Below, one piece after another: positions 35,623 to 42,785 of a stretch of 52,944 nt of DNA (positions are counted from its first letter, which is position 1; each line of letters begins with the position of its first letter). The notes under the pieces are model-generated. The model was not told where the DNA came from. It made no database searches and worked only from the letters and a program-made list of their open reading frames with translations. Origin of the DNA: Candidatus Melainabacteria bacterium RIFCSPHIGHO2_02_FULL_34_12 (GTDB lineage Bacteria > Cyanobacteriota > Vampirovibrionia > 2-02-FULL-35-15); the NCBI GenBank assembly GCA_001784555.1, contig MFRM01000012.1:1-52944 (forward strand), in the 5' to 3' direction. A program made the position numbers and the translations under genes.

Positions 35623-36155
35623 CTTTGAAATCTTCCTTCGATTTTAAATGTAGCTTTAGACATTAATGTTAGGCTTCCATTAAAAACATTTGCAGGATTA
35701 AATACTGCAGGAACAGGTTTATTAACACCGGGTCCAACTCCTGGATATTTAATTTCGACTTGGACATAATCTATAGAGCCTGGATTATTTGTTCTGTCAA
35801 ACGGTAAATCCTGCACACCCTGGACTTCGTTCCCAGCAGAATTTAAGTATTTAACTGTAAATTGTTCAGGCTCTTCAATTACTCCTTGAACCCTTACACC
35901 ATTTTTAATTAATGCTTCAAGTTCATTTCTAGAAACTGTACCTTTACTAACAAAATTTTGATCTGTGCTTTCTCTTACAGATGCTCCAATTCGTGCAGCT
36001 TCTTTTGCACCATATTCAAGTGTATTTTGTATGTAATAAATCCTTCCAATTTCAAATACTGAACCTATAAGCATTATTAAAAGAGGAACAATCATAACCA
36101 TCTCTACCATGGCATTTGCTCTGCGTGACCTAAATTTACTTATCTTATTATTCAT
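35619..36155 (-). CDS. tadE: TadE-like minor pseudopilin (second copy)
   Basis: A 178-residue TadE/TadF-type protein. The N-terminus SRRANAMVEMVMIVPLLIMLIGSVFEIGRIYY (about 9-40) carries the hydrophobic pseudopilin helix with its Glu. NTLEYGAKEAARIGAS follows, typical of TadE. The C-terminal part is extracellular, with no recognised enzyme motif. It is encoded just before the second tadE-like gene with a 4-bp overlap and after the small Cys-rich peptide (28-bp gap). Which copy corresponds to canonical TadE and which to TadF cannot be settled here. Confidence 0.87.
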   Translation of the reverse strand: MNNKISKFRSRRANAMVEMVMIVPLLIMLIGSVFEIGRIYYIQNTLEYGAKEAARIGASVRESTDQNFVSKGTVSRNELEALIKNGVRVQGVIEEPEQFTVKYLNSAGNEVQGVQDLPFDRTNNPGSIDYVQVEIKYPGVGPGVNKPVPAVFNPANVFNGSLTLMSKATFKIEGRFQR

Positions 36156-36183
36156 GGTTTTAGCTTATTTATACTATTCCATT

Positions 36184-36399
36184 TTATGAAATAGATTCAC
36201 AAACACAATTATCTCCTGATTGCCTGCAAACACCTACCTCTTCATCTTGTAGCTTACATTCAGCTCCATCTATGCACATACCAGAATTTGGATCAACACT
36301 ACACACTGGTTCTGCTGGTTCTTCCTGAGCAAAAACAGGCAGCAATACTTGATTACATAAGAATATAAATAATACATAGAAAAATGTTTTAATATTCAT
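36184..36399 (-). CDS. Small secreted six-cysteine peptide in the pilus operon
   Basis: A 71-residue precursor. A clear signal peptide (FFYVLFIFLCNQVLLPVFA, about 6-24) leaves a mature peptide of about 47 residues, acidic, with six cysteines spaced for a disulfide-rich fold (VCSVDPNSGMCIDGAECKL, then VCRQSGDNCVCES). Translation is favoured by a G6 ribosome-binding tract (36405-36410) directly upstream. It precedes the two tadE-like genes in the same direction. I recognise no family. It may coat or modify the pilus, inhibit proteases, or be a lineage-specific secreted factor. Confidence 0.75.
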   Translation of the reverse strand: MNIKTFFYVLFIFLCNQVLLPVFAQEEPAEPVCSVDPNSGMCIDGAECKLQDEEVGVCRQSGDNCVCESIS

Positions 36400-36593
36400 G
36401 ATTACCCCCCTATAAGAAAATATTTCTTATATTTAAAATATACACAGTACTAGAACTTTACTAAGACATAAATATCACTAATTTACACTTAATTAAAGTA
36501 AGTACCCCAAGTACTACCCCTATGCAATTTAATAAAGCGAGGCTTGTCCCAAAAACATATAAAAGAATTGGCAAGCTGAGCGGTCTATGCAAA

Positions 36594-36632
36594 GGTGGCT
36601 CCGAGGAGCAACGTCACCGCAGGAGCCACCTG
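36594..36632. repeat. GC-rich hairpin between cpaB and the Cys-rich peptide gene
   Basis: aggtggctcc (36594-36603) and ggagccacct (36623-36632) form a perfect 10-bp stem with a 19-nt GC-rich loop, in an AT-rich intergenic region. It lies 14 bp beyond the cpaB stop. On the minus strand only a short t-run follows, so it is at best a weak terminator. A small palindromic repeat element is equally likely. Confidence 0.55.
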
Positions 36633-36645
36633 AGTAAAAATAGAT

Positions 36646-37524
36646 TTAGTAATAATAATAAGATTTTTGATTTCCCGAAATAATCTCAATGAAATTCTTT
36701 GGTGAATCTTTATCTTCTGAAGTACTTGCTAAAAGCGAAGGCTGAATTCCCGGCATTTCTTCTCTGTAAAAATCATCATAAACATCATTTAATGTCGTGC
36801 CGTTTGACAACAGCTGTGTTACTTCACCCCTGGGCCTTAAAACCAATTGCAGTTCGCCTTGCTGTGCAGCAAGAGCTAGTTTCTCAGAATCATTTAAATT
36901 TAATGCTACTGTAATTTGGGAAGTTATTTTAGGTTTTGGATCAGCTACAGAATTAGGATCAATAACCTTATCTCCTGCTGCAAGTATTAAAACATTCTGT
37001 AAAATTGTTTTTGAAAGAACTTTATCATCACCTTTTTTTATAATTGATAATATATCAACGTGATCTCCCGGATTAAGAAATCCTCCTACTCCTACTACCT
37101 CATTTACTCGGATTGTAATTGCTCTTTGACCAGGTGGAATTATTTGAGTAAAGCTACCTTCAGCGCCTTCTGCAACTAATCTTGATTCACCAATGATTTC
37201 TTCGGTTTGGATAGTATTTTTTGCTATTCTGCCTTTTATTAATTCAACTGAGCTTGGATAGTCTTTAGGAATGCCATGTACAGGAAGTTGCTTAACAGCA
37301 AGATGGTCATCTGTGATCTTTGTGCCTGCAGGGATTTCTTTTGCAGCAGTTATAACTGCTCTGGTAACACTTAACTCTTTTACTTGTTGCTGAGTTTTAC
37401 TTAAGTATTGCCATACTCCAAATGCAGCAATAAGTCCCAGAAATAAAGCAAGAAAGCTCATAACCATAAGCGAGATTGCTTTATTTTTAGTTTTTGGATT
37501 AAGTGATGGTGAATTTATTGCCAT
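36646..37524 (-). CDS. cpaB: Flp pilus assembly protein CpaB/RcpC
   Basis: A 292-residue protein with one N-terminal membrane helix (about 18-42), a SAF domain (ITAAKEIPAGTKITDDHLAVKQLP, about 58-82, continuing to about 120) and an RcpC-type domain containing FTQIIPPGQRAITIRVNEVVGVGGFLNPGDHVDIL (about 130-165). CpaB/RcpC is periplasmic and cooperates with the secretin, possibly through peptidoglycan. Here cpaB is on the strand opposite to the secretin. Its start overlaps the end of the prepilin peptidase gene by 10 bp, coupling peptidase and CpaB synthesis. Confidence 0.93.
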   Translation of the reverse strand: MAINSPSLNPKTKNKAISLMVMSFLALFLGLIAAFGVWQYLSKTQQQVKELSVTRAVITAAKEIPAGTKITDDHLAVKQLPVHGIPKDYPSSVELIKGRIAKNTIQTEEIIGESRLVAEGAEGSFTQIIPPGQRAITIRVNEVVGVGGFLNPGDHVDILSIIKKGDDKVLSKTILQNVLILAAGDKVIDPNSVADPKPKITSQITVALNLNDSEKLALAAQQGELQLVLRPRGEVTQLLSNGTTLNDVYDDFYREEMPGIQPSLLASTSEDKDSPKNFIEIISGNQKSYYYY

Positions 37525-38015
37525 GGCAAAATAAATAAATATACATTAAACGATTTCAATATTATATATAAAATTGTACCCAAAGAAATTGCAATACCAT
37601 ATGGAAACTTTTGTTGTTTATCTACAGCAGGTAAGATTTGCCCAGTAGTAATTAAGAATTTAAATCGATTTGGTTGATTTATCATCCAGATAAGTGCTAA
37701 CAATAATCCACAAAATGTACTAATAAAAAAAATTGGGATAATTGCTCTATAGCCTGTCAGTGCTCCTATTGCTCCAAGCAACTTTACATCTCCGGCTCCC
37801 ATAGCGCCCAGCAAATACGGAATAAATAGAAGTGCAATCCCTACAAAAAATCCCAAGGCACAATAACCAACCTGACTGATCTTTAAAGTAATCAAATTAA
37901 ATAAAAAAATTAGTACAAATGTACCCAGAGTTAACCAGTTTGGTATTCTTCTTGATTTCCAGTCATAAAGAGCGCCAATGACTGAGACAATAATAGCTAA
38001 AGCTTCTGTAAACAT
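37515..38015 (-). CDS. cpaA: Prepilin peptidase (TadV/CpaA, A24 family)
   Basis: A 166-residue integral-membrane aspartyl peptidase that cleaves Flp and TadE-like precursors. The two catalytic aspartates are Asp18 (LYDWKSRRIPN) and Asp76 in the GxGD motif (AMGAGDVKLLGA). About five membrane segments are visible. It lacks the N-terminal methylase domain of PilD, as expected for TadV. It starts 85 bp downstream of the flp1 stop, beyond a strong terminator, so it probably has its own promoter or depends on readthrough. Confidence 0.93.
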   Translation of the reverse strand: MFTEALAIIVSVIGALYDWKSRRIPNWLTLGTFVLIFLFNLITLKISQVGYCALGFFVGIALLFIPYLLGAMGAGDVKLLGAIGALTGYRAIIPIFFISTFCGLLLALIWMINQPNRFKFLITTGQILPAVDKQQKFPYGIAISLGTILYIILKSFNVYLFILPWQ

Positions 38016-38026
38016 AAAACATAATC

Positions 38027-38098
38027 AAAAAAATACAGGCACACATTTCGACTGATTTTATTCAGTAAAAACGTCGTGAAATTAATGCCTGTATTTTT
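38027..38098 (-). terminator. Rho-independent terminator after the first flp gene
   Basis: A 13-bp perfect stem (aaaaatacaggca at 38029-38041 with its complement at 38086-38098) contains an inner hairpin (actga/tcagt). On the minus strand it begins a few bases after the flp stop and ends in a run of seven T. The plus strand also ends in T, so it may work in both directions. Confidence 0.75.
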
Positions 38099-38100
38099 AT

Positions 38101-38265
38101 TTATTGCGGTAATGCATTGGTTGCATTTGTAATTGTGCCACTGATTCTTGTTCCAAATGCAGTAATCACCGTAGCAATTGCAACTGTAATTAATCCTAGA
38201 AGAAGAGCATATTCGGCCATTGATGCACCAGCTTCATCTCTTAGAAAATTAATAATTGTCTTCAT
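38101..38265 (-). CDS. flp: Flp-type major pilin, copy 1
   Basis: A 54-residue Flp prepilin. The leader MKTIINFLRDEAG is followed by the Flp cleavage context G/ASMAEYALLL, with Glu at +5 and Tyr at +6, then the hydrophobic pilin helix and a short C-terminus ending NATNALPQ. The start is ATG 38263-38265 with a G7 ribosome-binding tract (38270-38276); the longer open frame upstream is not needed. It is one of three tandem copies in this locus and differs from the other two at a handful of positions. It has its own promoter and terminator. Confidence 0.93.
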   Translation of the reverse strand: MKTIINFLRDEAGASMAEYALLLGLITVAIATVITAFGTRISGTITNATNALPQ

Positions 38266-38294
38266 AATTCCCCCCCTTTTTAAACTACTAGTTA

Positions 38295-38323
38295 TTAATA
38301 CCCACATATACAAAACATGTAAC
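38295..38323 (-). promoter_or_regulatory. Predicted promoter of flp copy 1
   Basis: On the minus strand GTTACA, a 17-bp spacer, and TATTAA, with TGTGGG directly before the -10. The same arrangement with identical spacing precedes the other two flp genes, which strongly supports function. The -10 ends 29 bp before the ATG. Confidence 0.65.
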
Positions 38324-38438
38324 TCATAGTTAAACATTTATAAATTTACGTAAACAAAAAAAAATAAAGCACAACTCCTATTAAAAAATCAACAGATTCT
38401 TTAAATAAGAAACTATGCTTTAAAATTATTTTGCTTTT

Positions 38439-38603
38439 TTATTGAGGCAATGCATTTGTGGCGCTTGTGATAACACCAGAAATTCTTGTACCAAATGTAG
38501 TAACCACAGCAGCAATTGCAACTGTAATTAATCCTAAAAGAAGAGCATATTCGGCCATTGATGCACCGGCTTCATCTCTTAGAAAGTTAGTAATTGTTTT
38601 CAT
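38439..38603 (-). CDS. flp: Flp-type major pilin, copy 2
   Basis: A 54-residue Flp prepilin translated from ATG 38601-38603, with ggaggg ending three bases upstream of it. It starts MKTITNFLRDEAG and shares the G/ASMAEYALLLGLITVAIA core with its neighbours. Its C-terminal half (VTTFGTRISGVITSATN) is identical to that of copy 3, whereas its leader matches copy 1, so it looks like a mosaic of the two. It is processed by the prepilin peptidase and assembled into the pilus fibre. It has its own promoter. Confidence 0.93.
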   Translation of the reverse strand: MKTITNFLRDEAGASMAEYALLLGLITVAIAAVVTTFGTRISGVITSATNALPQ

Positions 38604-38642
38604 AATCCCTCCCATGTTTATATAAAGAACTTAATCTAGAAT

Positions 38643-38671
38643 TTAATACCCACAAAAAATATATAAGTAAC
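38643..38671 (-). promoter_or_regulatory. Predicted promoter of flp copy 2
   Basis: GTTACT, 17-bp spacer, TATTAA on the minus strand, with TTGTGGG before the -10 exactly as at flp copy 1 (12 identical bases around the -10). The -10 ends 39 bp before the ATG. Confidence 0.65.
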
Positions 38672-38707
38672 CTAATCCAAGGGTTATCCTGCATTAATTT
38701 AAATAAC

Positions 38708-38736
38708 AGGCACACTTATCTAAAATAAGCATGCCT
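38708..38736 (-). terminator. Terminator-like hairpin after flp copy 3
   Basis: The arms 38708-38719 and 38725-38736 form a 12-bp stem (two G-U pairs in the minus-strand RNA) with a 5-nt loop, starting 10 bp after the flp3 stop. It is followed on the minus strand by an AT-rich, T-containing stretch. Confidence 0.6.
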
Positions 38737-38746
38737 ACTATTGAAC

Positions 38747-38911
38747 TTACTGAGGCAGTGCATTGGTAGCACTTGTTATAACACCAGAAATTCTTGTACC
38801 AAATGTAGTAACCACAGCAGCAATTGCAACTGTAATTAATCCCAGAAGAAGTGCATATTCAGCCATTGATGCACCGCTCTCATCATTTATCAAATTAATT
38901 AACTTATTCAT
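38747..38911 (-). CDS. flp: Flp-type major pilin, copy 3
   Basis: A 54-residue Flp prepilin from ATG 38909-38911, with a G5 ribosome tract (38917-38921). The leader (MNKLINLINDESG) is the most divergent of the three. The mature sequence from ASMAEYALLL onward is the same as copy 2. The longer in-frame extension upstream contains the promoter and is not coding. As the first of the three on this strand it has the promoter farthest upstream, and a hairpin separates it from copy 2. Confidence 0.92.
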   Translation of the reverse strand: MNKLINLINDESGASMAEYALLLGLITVAIAAVVTTFGTRISGVITSATNALPQ

Positions 38912-38931
38912 AAGAACCCCCTTTTTTTCTA

Positions 38932-38960
38932 TTAATATTAACTGCAAAATTACAATTAAC
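38932..38960 (-). promoter_or_regulatory. Predicted promoter of flp copy 3
   Basis: GTTAAT, 17-bp spacer, TATTAA on the minus strand, 20 bp before the ATG. The spacing is identical to the other two flp promoters although the flanking sequence differs, which argues for selection on these hexamers. Confidence 0.6.
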
Positions 38961-39039
38961 TACTTACAGTATAAAAACAATTTTTCTTTAAACTTGTGAT
39001 GCTCTTCATAACTATTATTTATTTGAGCGAAGTGTAAAA

Positions 39040-39179
39040 CCCGGAAGCAAGCTTCCGGGATATAAACGAGCAAAATCAAAGTGCCTTCTTTAGCGGTGCC
39101 GACCGGTGCCAAAGGCATAAAATCGGCGTAACACACGGTAGCTTGCTGCCATGATAGCCGATTTAAGAGAAGGCGCTTT
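39040..39179. repeat. Structured GC-rich intergenic region (nested hairpins), possible ncRNA or repeat element
   Basis: The 482-bp gap between flp3 and the tyrosine-kinase gene (38912-39393) has no protein gene. Its core is highly structured. There is a hairpin at 39040-39059 (cccggaagc/gcttccggg). An outer stem (39078-39089 with 39168-39179) encloses an inner stem (aaatcggc 39120-39127 with gccgattt 39157-39164). A direct repeat ggtgcc occurs at 39095-39110. Base composition is far richer in GC than the flanks. It could be a structured leader or small RNA, a terminator, or another palindromic repeat. Confidence 0.5.
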
Positions 39180-39393
39180 ATTTAAATTAATTTCAGGGTT
39201 ATCCCTCCATAGGATTTAATCATCTAAATGTATTAAAAAATAATTTAAACCTTGTATTAAGCAATGTTACTTGAGTAATTAGCATTTGTAATTAGCAATG
39301 TTAATTTAATCTCTTAAAGTTTAGCCCTAGTTTCAAAAGGGTAACAAAGAATTATAAGTAGTTATTATTCTCCAATAAGCAGGGGGGGAAGTT

Positions 39394-41514
39394 TTGAATT
39401 TTTTTGAAGCAATAAGAATACATTTAAGGCTGGGCCTATTAATTATATTTATAGTGCCGGCTGTTGCATGGGTTTATTCTTTGACCATTACACCTATTTT
39501 TGAAAGCCGGGCCAGATTACTAATTGAAGCTAAAGATTTAGGATTACAAGGTAATCAGCAACCATTTAAAACCATAGCCAGGCTAAGCGATCCTATTCAA
39601 ACTCAAATTGAGATTCTTAAATCAGCAACTATACTTGATAAAGTTATTCGTCAATTTAATATGAGGTATAAAGGTGGTCCAAATAAAGGACGATACATTA
39701 GTTATTTAACTTTAAGCGGAAACATAGCTATATCATCTGACAGAAATGTCGATATTGTTGAATTAAAGTATCATGATCCAGATCCAAATAAAGCTAAAGA
39801 AATCCTTCAGGCAATTACCGATAGTTATATTGAAAAAACAATTGAATTAAAAGCAAGTGATACAGCCAGTGCTATAAGATTTTTAAAAAAAGAAAGGAAT
39901 AAGGCAGAAAGAGAAGCTCTTGATACTAGTAAACGTTTAAGGGAATTTGAACAAAAAAGTAAAACTGTAAGCCTTCAAAGCAATCAGGAGCTTGTTAAAA
40001 CAGCTGAAAATTTAAAGCAAATAAAACTTACAGCTGATAGTGAATATGCGAAATTTAAATCAGTAACTGTGCAATTAAAAAAACAATTAATGTCAACTGT
40101 TGATGATGCAATAATAACCAGCACTGTAAGTCAGGATCCTTTCCTGGCAGCATTAAGAAAAGATTTATATGAAAAAGAAAACAGGCTTGTTCAATTACAG
40201 ACCAAGGTAAAACCCGGACATTATCAACTTGAAGAAATAAAAGAACAACTCAGTGGAAATAAAAAGTTAATCCTTGAAAGAATCAAAGAGTTAATAGGGA
40301 AAGAGGTTGATATTAATTCTTTCCCGTACTCCCAGGATCCGCTTCGTGCAGAATTAACAAAAAATTTACTGCAGACAAAGTCAGCAGAACTTGCAGCCAA
40401 AGAACAATTAAAAATAATAGATATAGCAATCACCGAGCTGAATAAAAAACTTGAAAGATTGCCAAGTGAAAAATATATTTACACTCAGTTATTGAGACAA
40501 AATGAGATCTCTCAGAAACGACTTGAAGAAATAGAACAAAAACTAATCGAGTCAAGAATGAAGGGAGTTATAGCTCAGCATATTACAAACATAAGAGTAA
40601 TTGATCCTCCGTCATTAGCCGGAAGGCCAAAGACCCCAAACATACCTATAAACGTTTTTTATAGTTTTATAGCAGCTTTATTTTTAGCCGGGATAGTAAT
40701 TTATCTGGTTGAGTACTTTGATGACATTATTAAGAGCATTGAAACTCTTCCAAAAGAAATGGGCTGTCCTTTACTTATTCAGTTACCGCTTGTTCATATA
40801 GGGGATCTGCCCATTGTATATCAAGAGCCTAGATCGCCTTATACTGAAGCAATACACACACTAAGAACTAATTTAAGTTTCCTTTCTTTGTCCGGCAACA
40901 GAAAACTTTTACTTATTACAAGTCCCAGCATGAGCGAGGGAAAATCAACAGTTGCAGTAAACCTTGCAATTACATATGCTCAAAGCGGAAAAAGAGTTTT
41001 ACTTATAGATACTGACATTAGAAATCCTTCATTATATAAATATCTTTCCAGACCACGGGACTCAGTTGGTATAAGCAATACACTTATTAATGAAATTGAT
41101 TTTTATGATGTTGTTCAAAAAAGCATTCTAGGAATTATTGGTTTTGATTATCTGCCAGGCGGTGATATTCCTCCTAATCCTGTTCAATTGCTTGAATCCG
41201 ATAAGATGAGAGAACTTCTTGAAACTTCACAACACATTTATGATTTGGTTATACTCGATACCCCGCCAATAGGTCTCTTTTCTGATGCACTTCTTCTTGC
41301 TCAATATGCAGATGTAGTAGCCTTGATTGCAAGAAATAATAAAACATCCAGAAAAGAATTAATGTCAGCTATTGATGTACTGAGAAAAACAGATGTAGCT
41401 GGAATAGGGGTAATTTTAAACGCAGTTCCATCAAGTAGTCAAAGTGGTTATGGATATGGTTATTACGGCTATGGAGATTCAGAAAGATATGCAAAACGAC
41501 AACCTGCAGCATAA
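39394..41514 (+). CDS. Wzz-domain polysaccharide co-polymerase / BY-type tyrosine autokinase
   Basis: A 706-residue inner-membrane protein with a TTG start at 39394, supported by the G7 tract at 39382-39388. The Wzz chain-length domain lies between membrane helices at about 12-32 and 420-440 with a long coiled-coil periplasmic region (about 150-390). The cytoplasmic BY-kinase has Walker A SPSMSEGKST (510-519), Walker A' VLLIDTDIRNP and Walker B LVILDTPPIGLF. The C-terminus ends in a Tyr/Gly cluster (GYGYGYYGYGDSERY, about 685-699) that is the expected autophosphorylation site. Such kinases control polysaccharide polymerisation and export with Wza. The Wza gene follows after 13 bp with aaggaga. 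Confidence 0.94.
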   Translation: MNFFEAIRIHLRLGLLIIFIVPAVAWVYSLTITPIFESRARLLIEAKDLGLQGNQQPFKTIARLSDPIQTQIEILKSATILDKVIRQFNMRYKGGPNKGRYISYLTLSGNIAISSDRNVDIVELKYHDPDPNKAKEILQAITDSYIEKTIELKASDTASAIRFLKKERNKAEREALDTSKRLREFEQKSKTVSLQSNQELVKTAENLKQIKLTADSEYAKFKSVTVQLKKQLMSTVDDAIITSTVSQDPFLAALRKDLYEKENRLVQLQTKVKPGHYQLEEIKEQLSGNKKLILERIKELIGKEVDINSFPYSQDPLRAELTKNLLQTKSAELAAKEQLKIIDIAITELNKKLERLPSEKYIYTQLLRQNEISQKRLEEIEQKLIESRMKGVIAQHITNIRVIDPPSLAGRPKTPNIPINVFYSFIAALFLAGIVIYLVEYFDDIIKSIETLPKEMGCPLLIQLPLVHIGDLPIVYQEPRSPYTEAIHTLRTNLSFLSLSGNRKLLLITSPSMSEGKSTVAVNLAITYAQSGKRVLLIDTDIRNPSLYKYLSRPRDSVGISNTLINEIDFYDVVQKSILGIIGFDYLPGGDIPPNPVQLLESDKMRELLETSQHIYDLVILDTPPIGLFSDALLLAQYADVVALIARNNKTSRKELMSAIDVLRKTDVAGIGVILNAVPSSSQSGYGYGYYGYGDSERYAKRQPAA

Positions 41515-41527
41515 GGAGACAGTTAAT

Positions 41528-42781
41528 ATGAAAAACAAACTATCTTCAAATAAAATTGTTAATATCTCATTTGCAGCAATGATTTTTTGCTCATTTATAT
41601 TTCTTCCTCTTGCATATGCCCAAGAGAATAAGGAAGTTACAACTAATAAAATTAAGCTTCAGGCAATACTTACTCCTCCATATGTAATTGGACCAGGAGA
41701 TCAACTTACAATTGTAGATAGAACTTTAAGGGAATTATTTGGTCAGGTAGAGCAATATAATGTTGTTGTTTCTGGAGATGGTTATATTTCCATACCGTTA
41801 CCCGATGGTACCCAGGAAAATGTTTTAGCTGCAGGACAAACTCTTGATGACTTATCTATTCAAATAAGAGAACTGTTTGGAAGAACACTTAAAAATCCAC
41901 TTGTATATATTCAGATAAGCAGATACAGACCTATAAATGTTTACATCGGCGGTGAAGTAGTAAAACCAGGTGTTTATAAAATTGAATCTACTTCTACAAC
42001 TGAAAAAGGAGGAGCAACTTCCAGTACATTTAACACTTTTGGGCTTGCACTTACTGAAGCTATCCAATTAGCTGGGGGGGTTAAGCCACGAGGAAATGTT
42101 ACTTCAATTACAGTAACAAGAGGTTCAAATATGGAAAAGAAAACCGTGAACCTAAAAACTCTTCTTACTGGAAAAGAAATCGGACAAGATGTTAATTTAC
42201 AACCCGGGGATGTTATTTATATTCCTGCCTCTGAAGTATCAGAAGAACAAGCACAAAATAATGTAATTCTATTAGGAAAACTTGCATACCAAGAAGTACC
42301 TGTAAATGTAGTTGGAGAGGTTAAAACAAGTGGTAGTTTTCTACTTCCAAACGACGCAACATTGCTTGATGCTCTCGGTAAAGCAGGCGGCTTAGGCACA
42401 GTTGGTTCATTAAAAAAGGTAAGATTATCAAGATATGATGAAACCGGAGTTTATAGAACATATAACATAAACATTCATGATTTAATTTTAAAAGGTATTG
42501 GCTTTGATCAAATTGCTTTAAGACCAAATGACACAATAGAGTTTGAACCATCTAAAGGTAAATTAACAAGGCATTTTATACATGACAGTTCTGTAAATGT
42601 CCCGACTACACTTTTTAGCACCGTTGCCGGTAGTTTAGGAAGTTTTATTGTTCAGGATAATTTCTTTAATAGAACTGCAAGACTTGGAAAAGGATCATTA
42701 TTTTCAGGCGTTGGCGGCGGCGGCGGCAGCAATCCCATAACTATAATTAACGGTGGCAATAATCGAGTTATTGACAAATAA
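41528..42781 (+). CDS. Outer-membrane polysaccharide export protein (Wza-like)
   Basis: A 417-residue protein from ATG 41528 (Shine-Dalgarno aaggaga at 41513-41519) with a signal peptide ending at LAYAQ. It carries the Poly_export domain (YVIGPGDQLTIVD, then VVVSGDGYISIPLPDG, about 50-110) and two SLBB domains (INVYIGGEVVKPGVYKIE near 138, VPVNVVGEVKTSGSFLLPND near 258, with LLDALGKAGGLG). No lipoprotein cysteine is seen after the signal. The C-terminus ends in a glycine run encoded by five GGC repeats (about 42713-42727). It forms the outer-membrane channel for the polymer controlled by the upstream kinase. Confidence 0.92.
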   Translation: MKNKLSSNKIVNISFAAMIFCSFIFLPLAYAQENKEVTTNKIKLQAILTPPYVIGPGDQLTIVDRTLRELFGQVEQYNVVVSGDGYISIPLPDGTQENVLAAGQTLDDLSIQIRELFGRTLKNPLVYIQISRYRPINVYIGGEVVKPGVYKIESTSTTEKGGATSSTFNTFGLALTEAIQLAGGVKPRGNVTSITVTRGSNMEKKTVNLKTLLTGKEIGQDVNLQPGDVIYIPASEVSEEQAQNNVILLGKLAYQEVPVNVVGEVKTSGSFLLPNDATLLDALGKAGGLGTVGSLKKVRLSRYDETGVYRTYNINIHDLILKGIGFDQIALRPNDTIEFEPSKGKLTRHFIHDSSVNVPTTLFSTVAGSLGSFIVQDNFFNRTARLGKGSLFSGVGGGGGSNPITIINGGNNRVIDK

Positions 42782-42785
42782 AATC

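Noticed and set aside
36480-36520. agtac-cccaa-gtact dyad upstream of the Cys-rich peptide gene
   Set aside because: Only 5-bp arms, expected by chance in this composition, and no regulator can be linked to it.
38117-38999. Plus-strand frames of 70-78 codons opposite the flp genes
   Set aside because: They mirror the highly conserved pilin sequence and span the promoters; the pilin frames are clearly the coding strand.
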